A stretch of DNA of 64,000 bases from Streptomyces dioscori (GTDB lineage: Bacteria > Actinomycetota > Actinomycetes > Streptomycetales > Streptomycetaceae): the NCBI RefSeq assembly GCF_003024195.1, contig NZ_KZ679038.1:868001-932000 (forward strand), written 5' to 3'. The position numbers were made by a program, and so were the translations under genes. Shown in pieces: positions 26,525 to 35,647 of the stretch. The number at the start of each line of letters is the position of its first letter. Positions within the stretch are counted from its first letter, which is position 1. The notes beneath the pieces are model-generated. The model did not search any database. It saw nothing but the letters and a program-made list of their open reading frames with translations, and was not told where the DNA came from.

Positions 26525-27892
26525 TCACGGGGTCGCATGGCCGGACACCGCGCCGTCCCCGGGCGGTGCGGACGCCGCGACGGCGACGAGCACCGCGACC
26601 GCCGCCAGTGCCACCAGGACCAGGGCCAGGACGAGCGTCACGGAGCCGACCGTCGGGTGGTTCCACAGGACGAGGGCCAGGGCGCCCGCCCCGATGACGG
26701 TGCCGGTGGCCCACGACCGGCGGGCGGCCAGCCCGCGTCCCACGGGACCGACGCGCATACCCGCCCGGCCCAGCCCCCGCCCCGCCGCACCCGCGCCACG
26801 CCGGAACGCGCTGCGCAGGGCGACGGCCGGCCGCCCCGGGCCGTACAGATACGCGGCCAGCGCGGTGATCACGGCGACGACGATCAGCGTGCGTGTGCTG
26901 TCGCGCAGGAAGCGCACGAAGGTGTCGAAGATCGCCGCGGCGGCGTCCGGGGGCAGCGTGGCGGCCGGGACCGTGTCCAGGTACACCCGGCGCATGGCGA
27001 GCAGCGCCACGAGCAGCGCCACCATCATCAGACCGATGCCGACCGCCGTGATCAGCAGCATCAGCCGGTGTCCGGGGGCGGTCCACACGGCCAGGGCCGC
27101 GAGGGCGACGGTGAGCACGGGCAGCCATGTGCCGACGATGTCCAGCGCCCGCATCGCGTCCTGCGCCCTGGCCAGTTCCGCGGTCCGGAACAGGGTGATG
27201 GTCCGGTCGCTGTCCGGGATGAGGGCGGCCCGCTCGAAGCCCTGGTCGACGAGGCGCCCGCGCACCTGGTCCACCACGGATCCGATGTCCAGCTCGATGG
27301 CGTCGTCCGTGGCGCGCAGCGCGCCCTCGCGTTCCCCGGTGAGCATGCGCAGCACGGCGGCGTGCGCCCGCCGGTTCGCGCCCTCCCACACCTGCTGGAA
27401 GAGGTCGCTCGTCACCACGCGTTCGACGTTGCGGCGCACGACGGTCCGCACCGCCGAGGTCAGTGGGCCGGTGAGGGCCTCGGAGCCCGCCACCACGCGC
27501 GGCGGGGCGTCGGCGTCCGCGAGCACCTTCGTCAGCGAGGCCGTCACCGCCTCGACGTCCACCTGCTCCACCACGCGGGCGGTCAGCCGGTTGATGACCA
27601 CCTTCTGCACGGCCGGGTCCGAGGCCAGGGGGCCGACGGTCTCCACGTACCGGTCGGTGTCGGAGACCGTGTCGTGCACCCAGGCCGAGACGACCGCCAG
27701 GGGCGCGAGCAGGAGCGCCACCAGGAGCAGGACCGACGCGGCCAGCCGGCGTGTCCGGCGGTGGCGCAGGGTCGCGGCCCGGCGCAGCCGCTCGTACTCC
27801 GAGCGTTCCTCGGCGCTCAGGACACGACCGGGGTCCTCGGCTCCGCCGGAGGGGGACGGTACGGCGTTGCCGTCCGGGACGTCGGGGGCCAT
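26525..27892 (-). CDS. Integral membrane protein, unknown function
   Basis: A 455-residue protein with a cytoplasmic N-terminus, a first helix at about 50-72 (LAASVLLLVALLLAPLAVVSAW), a roughly 200-residue outside domain, and four more helices to the C-terminus. The outside domain carries DTDRYVETVGPLASDPAVQKVV, which I recall from a widespread actinobacterial membrane family without known role. The ATG at 27892 follows GGAGGAG. The gap to the HdeD gene holds a short degenerate repeat (GGTTACGG/GGCTGCGGCGG). Confidence 0.75.
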   Translation of the reverse strand: MAPDVPDGNAVPSPSGGAEDPGRVLSAEERSEYERLRRAATLRHRRTRRLAASVLLLVALLLAPLAVVSAWVHDTVSDTDRYVETVGPLASDPAVQKVVINRLTARVVEQVDVEAVTASLTKVLADADAPPRVVAGSEALTGPLTSAVRTVVRRNVERVVTSDLFQQVWEGANRRAHAAVLRMLTGEREGALRATDDAIELDIGSVVDQVRGRLVDQGFERAALIPDSDRTITLFRTAELARAQDAMRALDIVGTWLPVLTVALAALAVWTAPGHRLMLLITAVGIGLMMVALLVALLAMRRVYLDTVPAATLPPDAAAAIFDTFVRFLRDSTRTLIVVAVITALAAYLYGPGRPAVALRSAFRRGAGAAGRGLGRAGMRVGPVGRGLAARRSWATGTVIGAGALALVLWNHPTVGSVTLVLALVLVALAAVAVLVAVAASAPPGDGAVSGHATP

Positions 27893-28047
27893 GGCTCCTC
27901 CTCGGAGGGGTGCGCCCGGACAGCGACGCGCTGCCGACGGGTTACGGAGGCTGCGGCGGGTCACGGACGCTGCGCGGGTTACGTGGACTGCGGCGGACCG
28001 GCGCCGGAGGAGGGCGGGAGGTGCCGCCGAAGGAGGCCGGTGAGGGG

Positions 28048-28854
28048 TCAGTCGGTCCCGGCGGGTTTCGTGGGGCCGGCAGGGCCTGTGTAGCTCGTGG
28101 GGCCGGTGGGGCCGGTAGCGCCGGTGGGGTTCGTCGGCTCGGCCTCGCCGGCCGGGGCCGCCGGGGATGCCGGGGCCGCCGGGGATGCCGGGGATGCTGA
28201 GGTTTCCTGGACTGCCGCACTCGTGGCGCGCTCCTTGCCGAACGTGGCCCGCCAGGCGAAGGCGATCACCACCTCCACCAGTCCGAGCAGAACGAGCCAC
28301 AGGCCGAGCAGCCGGGTCAGCGCCCGCGCCGACTCGGTCGGCAGCGCCAGGACGACGATCCCGGCGAGGATGCCGATCACGGCGGCGCCGAAGAGGAAGC
28401 CGCGGTGGGGCAGGCCCTTGGCGACGATGGCCGTGTAGAGGGTGAGGATGCCGGACACCAGCCAGACGACCCCGACGATCAGCGAGAGCGCGGCGATCGT
28501 CTGCAGCGGGTTCCGCAGGCAGAGCACCCCGGCGAGGACGTACAGCACCGCCAGGAGCAGCCCCGGCAGCCGCTCGCCGAGGTCGTCGCGGGCGAAGGAC
28601 GCCACGAACCGGAAGCCCCCGGTCACCAGCAGGTAGAGCCCGATCAGGACCGCGAGGACGTGCAGCGTCTCGTCCGGCCAGACCAGTACGAGGATGCCCG
28701 GCACCAGGGTGGCCACCGCCGAACCGAGGATCCAGGTCCAGGAGTGCCCGAGCCTCGCCAGCGCCTCCGCCGGGTCGGCCGACGCCCCCTGGGCCGCCCC
28801 GGCGGAGCGGTGAGCCGGTCCGGAACGCGCTGCCGGATCACGCGACACGGTCAT
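28048..28854 (-). CDS. HdeD-family membrane protein with collagen-like tail
   Basis: This 268-residue protein has six transmembrane helices in the HdeD pattern (WILGSAVATLVPGILVLVWPDETL; LRNPLQTIAALSLIVGVVWLVSGI). HdeD proteins are linked to acid resistance in enteric bacteria. The C-terminal 55 residues are Pro/Ala/Gly-rich, with repeated S-P-A and G-x-x triplets (GATGPTGPTSYTGPAGPT), encoded by near-tandem 18-bp DNA repeats at 28151-28186. The tail is an odd addition to the family. The ATG at 28854 follows GGAGGAG. Confidence 0.88.
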   Translation of the reverse strand: MTVSRDPAARSGPAHRSAGAAQGASADPAEALARLGHSWTWILGSAVATLVPGILVLVWPDETLHVLAVLIGLYLLVTGGFRFVASFARDDLGERLPGLLLAVLYVLAGVLCLRNPLQTIAALSLIVGVVWLVSGILTLYTAIVAKGLPHRGFLFGAAVIGILAGIVVLALPTESARALTRLLGLWLVLLGLVEVVIAFAWRATFGKERATSAAVQETSASPASPAAPASPAAPAGEAEPTNPTGATGPTGPTSYTGPAGPTKPAGTD

Positions 28855-28961
28855 GGCCTCTCCTCCTTGGCTCCCCCTCGCGCGGCCGGACAGCACCGCG
28901 GACGGACCGCCGCCCGGGCGGTGCGTGGTGGATCGACCGTCAGCGTCGCGCCCTCCCGGCG

Positions 28962-28994
28962 GGGCGGGATCACCCCCGGCGGGTGATCCCGCCC
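28962..28994. promoter_or_regulatory. 14-bp inverted repeat between divergent genes
   Basis: GGGCGGGATCACCC (28962-28975) and GGGTGATCCCGCCC (28981-28994) are exact complements around CCGGC. It lies in the shared upstream region of the HdeD and DUF2252 genes, about 110 and 160 bp from their starts. It could be an operator or a stable 5'-UTR hairpin. Confidence 0.5.
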
Positions 28995-29155
28995 GATCGG
29001 GGAGACGATGAGGTGGAGGGCGCGGACGTACGCCGGCACGCGGCGCGACGGACGGCACGGGTGCCCGGTACGGGCGCCCGGGGAGGCGCTCGGTACAGGT
29101 GCGTGTGGCACGGGTGCTCGTGAGCACCGTCCGGACGGTTCAGGAGGTTCGCGCC

Positions 29156-30565
29156 ATGGCCATACCGATCGCCTTCACGGCCTCCCTGCCTCCCGCCGAG
29201 AGGGCGGCGTACGGCAGGGACGCGCGCAAGCGGGCCTCCCGTTCGTGCCACGGCTGGTTCGAGGCCGAGCAGGAGCGGCCCGACCCCGTCGAGGTGATCG
29301 AGCGCCAGTCGCGGTCACGGCTGACCGAGCTGGTGCCGATCCGCTACGGGCGCATGCTGGAGTCCCCGTTCCGCTTCTACCGGGGCGCCGCGTCCATCAT
29401 GGCCGCGGACCTCGGGCCCGTACCGAACTCCGGCCTGACCGTGCAGCTCTGCGGAGACGCCCATCTGCTCAACTTCCGGCTGCTGGCCTCGCCGGAACGT
29501 CATCTGGTCTTCGACATCAACGACTTCGACGAGACCCTGGCCGGACCGTTCGAATGGGACGTCAAGCGGCTGGCGGCCAGCTTCGCGATCGCCGCCCGGG
29601 CCAACGGATTCTCCGTCAAGAAGCAGAACCGCGTCGTACGGGCCTGCGTGCGGGCCTACCGGCACCGGATGCGCCAGTTCGCCGGCATGGGCACGCTCGA
29701 CATCTGGTACGCGCAGGACGACGTCGACCGCATGCGGGAGCTGCTGGCCTCGTCCATGGACAAACGGACCAGGCGCCGTACCGCCGACGCCTCGGAGCGG
29801 GCCAGGACACGCACCCACCTCCAGGCCTTCGAGAAGCTCACCCGGGTCACGGCCGAGGGCAGGCGGATCACACCGGACCCACCGCTGATCACTCCCCTGC
29901 GGGATCTCCTCGCGGACACCTCCGAGGCCGACGAGGAGAAGGAGCTGCGGACCGTCGTGGACGGGTACGCGCGGACCCTGTCGTCCGAGCGCCGGCACCT
30001 GCTGCGCCACTACCGGCTCGTGGACATGGCCCGGAAGGTGGTGGGCGTCGGAAGCGTCGGCACCCGCTGCTGGATCCTGCTGATGCTCGGCAGGGACGAC
30101 GGGGATCCCCTGCTGCTGCAGGCCAAGGAGGCGCAGGAGTCGGTCCTCGCCGCGCACACGGGCGGCGACCACTACGACAACCAGGGGCGCCGCGTGGTGG
30201 CGGGACAGCGGCTCATCCAGACGACCAGTGACATCTTCCTGGGCTGGACGAACGTCGTGGGGTTCGACGGCCGGGGCCGGGACTTCTACGTACGGCAGCT
30301 GCGCGACTGGAAGGGCATCGCCCGGCCGGAGACCATGGACCCGGAGCTGCTGCGCCTGTTCGGGCAGCTGTGCGGGGCCTGTCTGGCGCGGGCGCACGCC
30401 CGTTCCGGGGACCCCGTGGCCATCGCCGCCTACCTGGGCGGGAGCGATCGCTTCGACCGCGCGCTCACGGGGTTCGCGCAGGCCTACGCCGACCAGAACG
30501 AGCGGGACTTCGAGGCGCTGGGCACCGCCGTCCGCTCCGGCAGGGTCCGCGCCGAGACTCTCTGA
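29156..30565 (+). CDS. DUF2252-family protein
   Basis: This 469-residue cytosolic protein matches DUF2252, a family with kinase-like sequence features. Seen are MLESPFRFYRGAASIMAADL, QLCGDAHLLNFRLLASPERHLVFDINDFDETLAGPFEWDVKRL and VGVGSVGTRCWILLM. CGDAHLLNF and FDINDFD resemble the catalytic and metal-binding loops of aminoglycoside-type phosphotransferases, suggesting a small-molecule or protein kinase. No enzyme activity is established that I know. The start at ATG 29156 follows CAGGAGG. Confidence 0.9.
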   Translation: MAIPIAFTASLPPAERAAYGRDARKRASRSCHGWFEAEQERPDPVEVIERQSRSRLTELVPIRYGRMLESPFRFYRGAASIMAADLGPVPNSGLTVQLCGDAHLLNFRLLASPERHLVFDINDFDETLAGPFEWDVKRLAASFAIAARANGFSVKKQNRVVRACVRAYRHRMRQFAGMGTLDIWYAQDDVDRMRELLASSMDKRTRRRTADASERARTRTHLQAFEKLTRVTAEGRRITPDPPLITPLRDLLADTSEADEEKELRTVVDGYARTLSSERRHLLRHYRLVDMARKVVGVGSVGTRCWILLMLGRDDGDPLLLQAKEAQESVLAAHTGGDHYDNQGRRVVAGQRLIQTTSDIFLGWTNVVGFDGRGRDFYVRQLRDWKGIARPETMDPELLRLFGQLCGACLARAHARSGDPVAIAAYLGGSDRFDRALTGFAQAYADQNERDFEALGTAVRSGRVRAETL

Positions 30566-30623
30566 GAGCGTCCCGCCCGCGACGGCGCCCCGAGCGCGAC
30601 GGTGTGTTCACGCGACGGTCTGT

Positions 30624-31145
30624 TCAGTGGGTCAGGAGGAGCTTGAACGCGATGATCAGCATGCCGAGCACCAGGTTCACCCCGGCGGTGACGGCCATCA
30701 GACGGCGGGAGGCGCCACCCCGTCGTGCCGCGGCCGTGGACCAGCCCACCTGACCGGCCACGGCGACGGCGAGCGCGAGCCACACGGTGGCGTCGATGCC
30801 CAGCCCCAGCAAGGGACTGGCGGCCACGACGACGGCCGGCGGGACGGCTGCCTTGACGATCGGCCACTCGTCGCGGCACACGCCCAGCACGGCCTTGCGG
30901 TCCAGGCTCCGCCGCATCAGACGCGCGCCGAAGACCTGGGCGTGCACGTGCGCGATCCAGAACACCGCGCCGGTGAGCAGCAACAGCAGCACCAGCTCAA
31001 GGCGCGGAAACGAACCCAGGGTGCCGGCCCCGATGATCACGGAGGCGGCGAGCATGGAGCCGTAGACGCCACCGGTGCAGTCGGCCCGGGCCCGGCGCTC
31101 CGCGTTGCGCACCGTCCGGGGCGTGGCCTGTCCGGTACCGGACAT
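30624..31145 (-). CDS. Conserved integral membrane protein
   Basis: A 173-residue protein with four or five hydrophobic helices. The start is basic and polar (VRNAERRARADCTGGVYGSMLAASVIIGAGTLG). I do not recognise a family; it does not have the full VIT1-type signature. The ATG at 31145 follows GAGGAGAT. It is convergent with DUF2252 and lies downstream of the GH15 gene on the same strand. Confidence 0.65.
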   Translation of the reverse strand: MSGTGQATPRTVRNAERRARADCTGGVYGSMLAASVIIGAGTLGSFPRLELVLLLLLTGAVFWIAHVHAQVFGARLMRRSLDRKAVLGVCRDEWPIVKAAVPPAVVVAASPLLGLGIDATVWLALAVAVAGQVGWSTAAARRGGASRRLMAVTAGVNLVLGMLIIAFKLLLTH

Positions 31146-31296
31146 GTCGATCTCCTCTCGGGCGACGACCGCGTCCACCCGGCTGCCCGTACCCGGCCGT
31201 CCTGCCCCATGGCACGCGACGGGCCCGGACGGCGCCTCACCCTCCATGGGCGACCCCGCCGGGCCGCAGCCGCCGCCCCGTCGATCGCGGCCCGGT

Positions 31297-33117
31297 TCAG
31301 CCGAGGGCGTCCATCTCCTTGTCCAGGGAGAGGGCGGCCGTGATGAGCGCGAGGTGCGTGAACGCCTGCGGGAAGTTTCCGAGCTGCTCGCCGGTCGAGC
31401 CGATCTCCTCGGCGAACAGGCCCACGGGGTTGGCGTATGTGAGCATCTTGTCGAAGGCGTACCTGGCCGGCCCGAGCCGGCCCGCCTGCGCCAGCGCGTC
31501 GACGTACAGGAAGCTGCACAGGGAGAACGTGCCCTCGCTGCCGCGCAGTCCGTCGGGGGACGCCTGCGGGTCGTAGCGCTGGACGAGGCTGTCCGAGACC
31601 AGTTCCCGTTCCATCGCGTCGAGGGTCGACAGCCAGCGCGGATCCTTCGGCGCGATGAAGCCCACGGAGGGCATGAGCAGCAGGGACGCGTCGAGAGTGG
31701 TGTCCTCGTAGTTCTGGACGAACGACTCGCGCCGGGCGCTCCAGCCGCGCTCCATCACCTGGCGCAGGATGCCGTCCCTCGCCATGGTCCACTCCGGGAT
31801 GTCGGCGGGCCGGGCGAAGTCGCGTGCCATCCGGATGCCCCGGTCGAAGGCGACCCAGCACATGAGACGGCTGTAGGTGAAGTCCTTCTGCCCGCCCCGG
31901 GTCTCCCAGATCCCCTCGTCGGGCCGGTCCCAGGCCTTGACCAGCCAGTCCAGCACCCCGGACAGTGCCTGCCAGCCGTCGTACGGCGGTGCGTTGCCGA
32001 CGCCGTGCACGGTGTGCGAGAGGGCGAGGACGGCCTCCCCGTAGATGTCCAGCTGGAGCTGTCCCGCGGCGCCGTTGCCCGCGTACACCGGCGCTGATCC
32101 CCGGTACCCCTCGAAGTGGTCCAGGGCCACCTCCGGCAGCTCGGGGTCGCCGTCGACGCGGTACATGATCTGCAGGGGTTCACCGCTGACCGTGCGGCCC
32201 GCCTTCACCCGGTCGCCGAGCCAGCCCCGGAAGGCGAGGGCCTCCTCGATGTGCCCGAGGCCCAGCAGGGCGCCGACCGACATCGAGCCGTCGCGCACCC
32301 AGGTGTAGCGGTAGTCCCAGTTGCGTCCGCCGCCGATCTGCTCGGGCAGCCCCATGGTGGGTGCCGCGACGGGCGCCCCGGTGGGCGCGTAGGTGAGCAG
32401 CTTCAGGGTGATGGCCGCCCTGTTCACCATGTCCTGCCAGCGTCCGCGGTAACGGCTGCGGCGTACCCACGCGTGCCAGAAGTCCCGGGTGCCCTCGAAC
32501 AACGCCATGACGTCCGGCGCCGTCAGCGGCGGTACGGGGCTGTCGTCGGCGTCGCCCACCGTCAGGACGAGTGCGGCGAAGTCCCCCTCGTCCATGGCCA
32601 GTTCGCTGCGGATGTCGTCGCCGTCCCCGCTCCACCGCACCGGACCGACGCTCTGCACCACGGCCTGCGCGCCGGGAGCGTCGAAGCGTACGGCGTCGTC
32701 GCCCAGGCCGACGCGGTGCGCGGCACGGCCGTAGTCGAAGCGGGGCCGGCACTCCAGCGAGAAGCGGACCCGGCCGCGGGTCACCCGCAGGATCCTCACG
32801 AGCCGGTGCCGGCCCACCACCCGCTCGGGGCGCTCCACCGGCATGAAGTCGACCACTTCGCCGACGCCCGACTCCGTCAGGAAGCGGGTCACCAGGATCG
32901 CGGTGTCCTGGAGGTAGATCTGCACGGGCGGCTGCGCGGTCTCGGCGGACACGGTGAAGTGACCGCCGCGCCGGTGGTCGAGGAGCGAGGCGAAGACACT
33001 GGGCGAGTCGAACCGGGGCGCGCACAGCCAGTCGACCGTGCCGTCGGAGGAGACCAGCGCGGCGGTCTGCAGATCACCGACCAGTCCGTGGTCGGCGATG
33101 GGGGGATAACGTCGCAT
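31297..33117 (-). CDS. Glycoside hydrolase family 15 (glucoamylase/trehalase-like)
   Basis: A 606-residue cytosolic protein. It begins PPIADHGLVGDLQTAALVSSDGTVDWLCAPRFDSPSVFA, the typical N-terminal beta domain, and continues with the alpha/alpha barrel (GGRNWDYRYTWVRDGSMSVGALLGLG; LQLDIYGEAVLAL). GH15 members in this size class hydrolyse alpha-glucosides or trehalose. No signal peptide is visible. The Trp-Asp-Tyr-Arg and Q-L-D-x-x-G-E motifs carry conserved substrate-site residues. The ATG at 33117 has GGGAG upstream. Trehalose mobilisation would fit the neighbouring stress genes. Confidence 0.88.
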   Translation of the reverse strand: MRRYPPIADHGLVGDLQTAALVSSDGTVDWLCAPRFDSPSVFASLLDHRRGGHFTVSAETAQPPVQIYLQDTAILVTRFLTESGVGEVVDFMPVERPERVVGRHRLVRILRVTRGRVRFSLECRPRFDYGRAAHRVGLGDDAVRFDAPGAQAVVQSVGPVRWSGDGDDIRSELAMDEGDFAALVLTVGDADDSPVPPLTAPDVMALFEGTRDFWHAWVRRSRYRGRWQDMVNRAAITLKLLTYAPTGAPVAAPTMGLPEQIGGGRNWDYRYTWVRDGSMSVGALLGLGHIEEALAFRGWLGDRVKAGRTVSGEPLQIMYRVDGDPELPEVALDHFEGYRGSAPVYAGNGAAGQLQLDIYGEAVLALSHTVHGVGNAPPYDGWQALSGVLDWLVKAWDRPDEGIWETRGGQKDFTYSRLMCWVAFDRGIRMARDFARPADIPEWTMARDGILRQVMERGWSARRESFVQNYEDTTLDASLLLMPSVGFIAPKDPRWLSTLDAMERELVSDSLVQRYDPQASPDGLRGSEGTFSLCSFLYVDALAQAGRLGPARYAFDKMLTYANPVGLFAEEIGSTGEQLGNFPQAFTHLALITAALSLDKEMDALG

Positions 33118-33499
33118 GGCCGGTGCTCCCTTCGGCCGGAGCGCCCCGTGCATCGAATGACCCGGCACCGCGTCACGCCCTGGCGCCTGCCAACATCGCC
33201 GCGCGACGCCGCCAGAACCTCCCCCACGACGGGTGAGTTCCCCGGGCGGGAAACCCACCCGGTCTCCCGAGTACGGCCCCGCCCACCTCCAGGGGCGCGG
33301 GGAACTGCGCACGGGGGATCAGGGGCGGAAGGCCGGAAGGCCCCCAGGGGCGCGGGGAACTGCGCACAGGGGGTCCGGGGGCGGAGCCCCCGAGGCAGTG
33401 ACGGGAGCCCCCACAAACCCGGCGCCGCACCCCGGTGGGGGCCCGGGGGCCCGGGGGCCCGGGGGCAGAGCCCTCGGAAAAGTAGCGGGAGGCCCGGTC
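33118..33499. repeat. Intergenic region with GGGGCGCGGGGAACTGCGC copies and C/G tract
   Basis: This 382-bp gap carries two exact copies of AGGGGCGCGGGGAACTGCGCA near 33292 and 33348, each flanked by related G-rich sequence, and a GGGGGCCC-type slippage tract near 33438-33470 (CCCGGGGG repeated). The core is the same element as near 2.3 kb. No gene is seen. Confidence 0.7.
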
Positions 33500-34477
33500 T
33501 CAGGAGAACAGGACCTCCAGATCCGGCTTCTTGTCGCCGAACAACCCGTCCCGCTCCCCCAACACCGCCAGCTTCTCCAACGACGCCATGTCCACGGAAG
33601 CCGGCCATCCGGGCAACGTGAGCTTCGCCAGGACATCACCATCGATCTTGGTGTACGTCGTGAGGACCTGACGGGCCTCGTCGGGGTGATCGGTGGCGTA
33701 CCGGAGCGACTCGGTCATCGCCTCGGCGAACCTCTTCACCAGCCCCGGATCCCGCTTCGCCAGTTCGGCCGAGGTGAAGTACGTCGCAACGGTCAGCTTC
33801 GGATCCGTCTCGGCGAACGGCGACGCCACCACTCGGGCACCCTGCGCCTTGGCGATCGTCATCGCGGGCTCACCCATCCACGCGGCGTCCACCCGCCCGT
33901 CGTCCAGTGCGGCCGGCATCTGGTCGAACGGTATCTCCACGAACTCGACCTCCGACGGGTCGCCGCCGGCCGCCCGGACCGATTCGCGCACCGTGGTGTC
34001 CCCGATGTTCTGCAGGGTGTTCACCGCGACCGTGTGTCCGGCCAGGTCCTCGGCCGACTTGATCGGGCTGTCCTTGCTGACACCCACCCCGGTGACGTCA
34101 CCCCCGACCTTGCCGTTGGACGCCGCGCCGTTCACCACGGACCTGACCGGGACTCCCTTGACCTGGGCGACCATCAGCGAAGTGGTGTTGCTGAACCCGA
34201 ACTGGAACTGGCCGCTCACCACGCCGGGGATGATCGCCGCGCCGCCCTGGGCACTCACCATGTTCAGTTCGATACCGCGGCTGCCGAAGAATCCCTTCTT
34301 CTGTCCCAGATAGAGCGGGGCCACATCGACGATCGGGATGATGCCGACCTTGACCTGTGTGGTCTTGTTCCCGCTTGAGGACGACGAACCGTCCGCCCCC
34401 GAGTCGGAAGAGCCGCAGCCGGCCGCGGCGACGATCGTGGTCAGCACGGCGACAAGCCCGAGAACGCGCCTTCGCAT
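33500..34477 (-). CDS. Orphan ABC transporter substrate-binding lipoprotein (SsuA/TauA type)
   Basis: This 325-residue lipoprotein has lipobox A-A-G-C (Cys20) and an NMT1/SsuA-like binding fold: KVGIIPIVDVAPLYLGQKKGFF, SAQGGAAIIPGVVSGQFQFGF, IKSAEDLAGHTVAVNTLQNIGDTTVR and DGRVDAAWMGEP. Members bind sulfonates, nitrate, or thiamine precursors. No permease or ATPase gene lies beside it in this window, so it is an orphan or works with a distant transporter. The ATG follows GGAGGAGCCC. A CTGACA-N17-TAGATT promoter is readable upstream. Confidence 0.92.
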   Translation of the reverse strand: MRRRVLGLVAVLTTIVAAAGCGSSDSGADGSSSSSGNKTTQVKVGIIPIVDVAPLYLGQKKGFFGSRGIELNMVSAQGGAAIIPGVVSGQFQFGFSNTTSLMVAQVKGVPVRSVVNGAASNGKVGGDVTGVGVSKDSPIKSAEDLAGHTVAVNTLQNIGDTTVRESVRAAGGDPSEVEFVEIPFDQMPAALDDGRVDAAWMGEPAMTIAKAQGARVVASPFAETDPKLTVATYFTSAELAKRDPGLVKRFAEAMTESLRYATDHPDEARQVLTTYTKIDGDVLAKLTLPGWPASVDMASLEKLAVLGERDGLFGDKKPDLEVLFS

Positions 34478-34539
34478 GGGCTCCTCCTGCAGCTCGGTGC
34501 TACGGCTCGGCCTATGTTGTGCATTTTCGTGACGGCAGG

Positions 34540-34568
34540 AATCTACAGGCCTAGTTTCGCGCTGTCAG
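34540..34568 (-). promoter_or_regulatory. Vegetative-type promoter of the binding-protein gene
   Basis: On the minus strand CTGACA (34568-34563), 17 nt and TAGATT (34545-34540) form a HrdB-like promoter about 60 bp before the ATG at 34477. The rest of the 34478-34824 gap holds no gene; the csbD promoter must lie on its right side. Confidence 0.65.
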
Positions 34569-34824
34569 CACTCAGGACAAGGGCGGCCTCGTGGACCGGA
34601 GTACGCCGAGGGGACGGCGGGCGCCGAAGATCTTTTACGCGTCCCCTTCGATTTCACGCGATCACCGCATCTTGATTTCACTGTCCCCTCCTTTCGTCGT
34701 GTGTGATCCGGCCGATCGGAGGTACGCCGTCGAATTCTCGAACGGCCGCGTTTGGACCGGCTCTCTCCGGTCAGCCGTAACAGTAGATCGCACGGACGAA
34801 GCACAAGTGAGGACGTGAACCGCA

Positions 34825-34998
34825 GTGGCCGAGAACGAGAAGGCGAAGGCGAAGACCGAGCAGGCCAAGGGCAAGGTCAAGGAGACCCTGGGCAAGACTG
34901 TCGGCAACGAGCGTCTGACTGCCGAGGGCAAGGCGGAGCAGTCCAAGGGAGACGCTCGCCAGGCCAAGGAAAAGACCAAGGACGCATTCCGTCATTGA
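34825..34998 (+). CDS. CsbD-family stress protein
   Basis: A 57-residue hydrophilic helical protein. KAKTEQAKGKVKETLGK, NERLTAEGKAEQSKGDARQAKEKTKDAF is the CsbD pattern. CsbD is a SigB-controlled general-stress protein in Bacillus. It is easy to miss, because it starts with GTG and lies under a longer overlapping open frame. The start fits the family N-terminus (V-A-E-N-E-K). A T-tract terminator follows. The weak upstream signal is TGAGGA. Confidence 0.93.
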   Translation: MAENEKAKAKTEQAKGKVKETLGKTVGNERLTAEGKAEQSKGDARQAKEKTKDAFRH

Positions 34999-35015
34999 GG
35001 ATCACCTAATGCGGA

Positions 35016-35057
35016 GGGCCCGTCGCATGCTCTTGCGGCGGGCCCTGCTTCTTTTTC
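35016..35057 (+). terminator. Rho-independent terminator of csbD
   Basis: GGGCCCGTCGCA (35016-35027) and TGCGGCGGGCCC (35034-35045) pair with one mismatch around TGCTCT, followed by CTTCTTTTTC (35048-35057), a genuine T-tract. The next gene starts 18 nt after it. Confidence 0.85.
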
Positions 35058-35074
35058 AGGCGAAGGAGCGAGAA

Positions 35075-35530
35075 ATGCTCAGGGAGCACCGGATGTCCGT
35101 CCCCGGCGCGGCGGCCGTCCCGCCCCGGCCCACCCCCTCCGGACCCCGTAATCCGGCCGAGGTGCGCGAAGAGGTGAGGTACGCGCTCGCGGAGGCCCGT
35201 CGGTCCCGGCGGCGCGAGGCCCTCGGCGGTGACGAGATCATCGGCGACGCCCTGCTCGTCGCCTCGGAGCTGACGACCAACGCGATGCTGCACGGCGGAG
35301 GTGTCACCGGGTTCGAGGTGACGCTGGACGATCAGGAGGTACGTCTGTCGGTGAGCGACCGCAGTCAGGAGTTCCCCACTCCGGCGCAGCACGCCGACGA
35401 GCGGGGCTTCATGCGGCCCGGCGGGCACGGCTGGCCGATCGTCTGCCGTCTCGCCCGTGACATCACCATCTCGGAGCTCAGGACCGGCGGTAAGCGCATC
35501 ACCGCCGTGGTGCCGCTCAGGCGCCGGTAG
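35075..35530 (+). CDS. RsbW-like ATP-binding protein (HATPase_c_2)
   Basis: A 151-residue single-domain GHKL ATPase. The N-box reads SELTTNAMLHG, and GGHGWPIVCRL stands where the G-box is expected; these are diagnostic. The usual G-x-G-L motif is GHGWPIV, slightly unusual. It may be an anti-sigma kinase for the SigB-type factor encoded 4.6 kb away, though they are not adjacent. The ATG at 35075 follows AAGGAG; the frame is open from 35009 through the csbD terminator, so that region is not coding. Confidence 0.88.
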   Translation: MLREHRMSVPGAAAVPPRPTPSGPRNPAEVREEVRYALAEARRSRRREALGGDEIIGDALLVASELTTNAMLHGGGVTGFEVTLDDQEVRLSVSDRSQEFPTPAQHADERGFMRPGGHGWPIVCRLARDITISELRTGGKRITAVVPLRRR

Positions 35531-35647
35531 GGCCGGGCTCCCTCCGGCCCGCGTACGGACCTTGTCCCGCTCACGGAGCCGCACGCGTTCGGGCCCGACG
35601 GCACACGTCGGACCGGCCGCACCCACAGGTACAGCCGGTCCCGGAAG

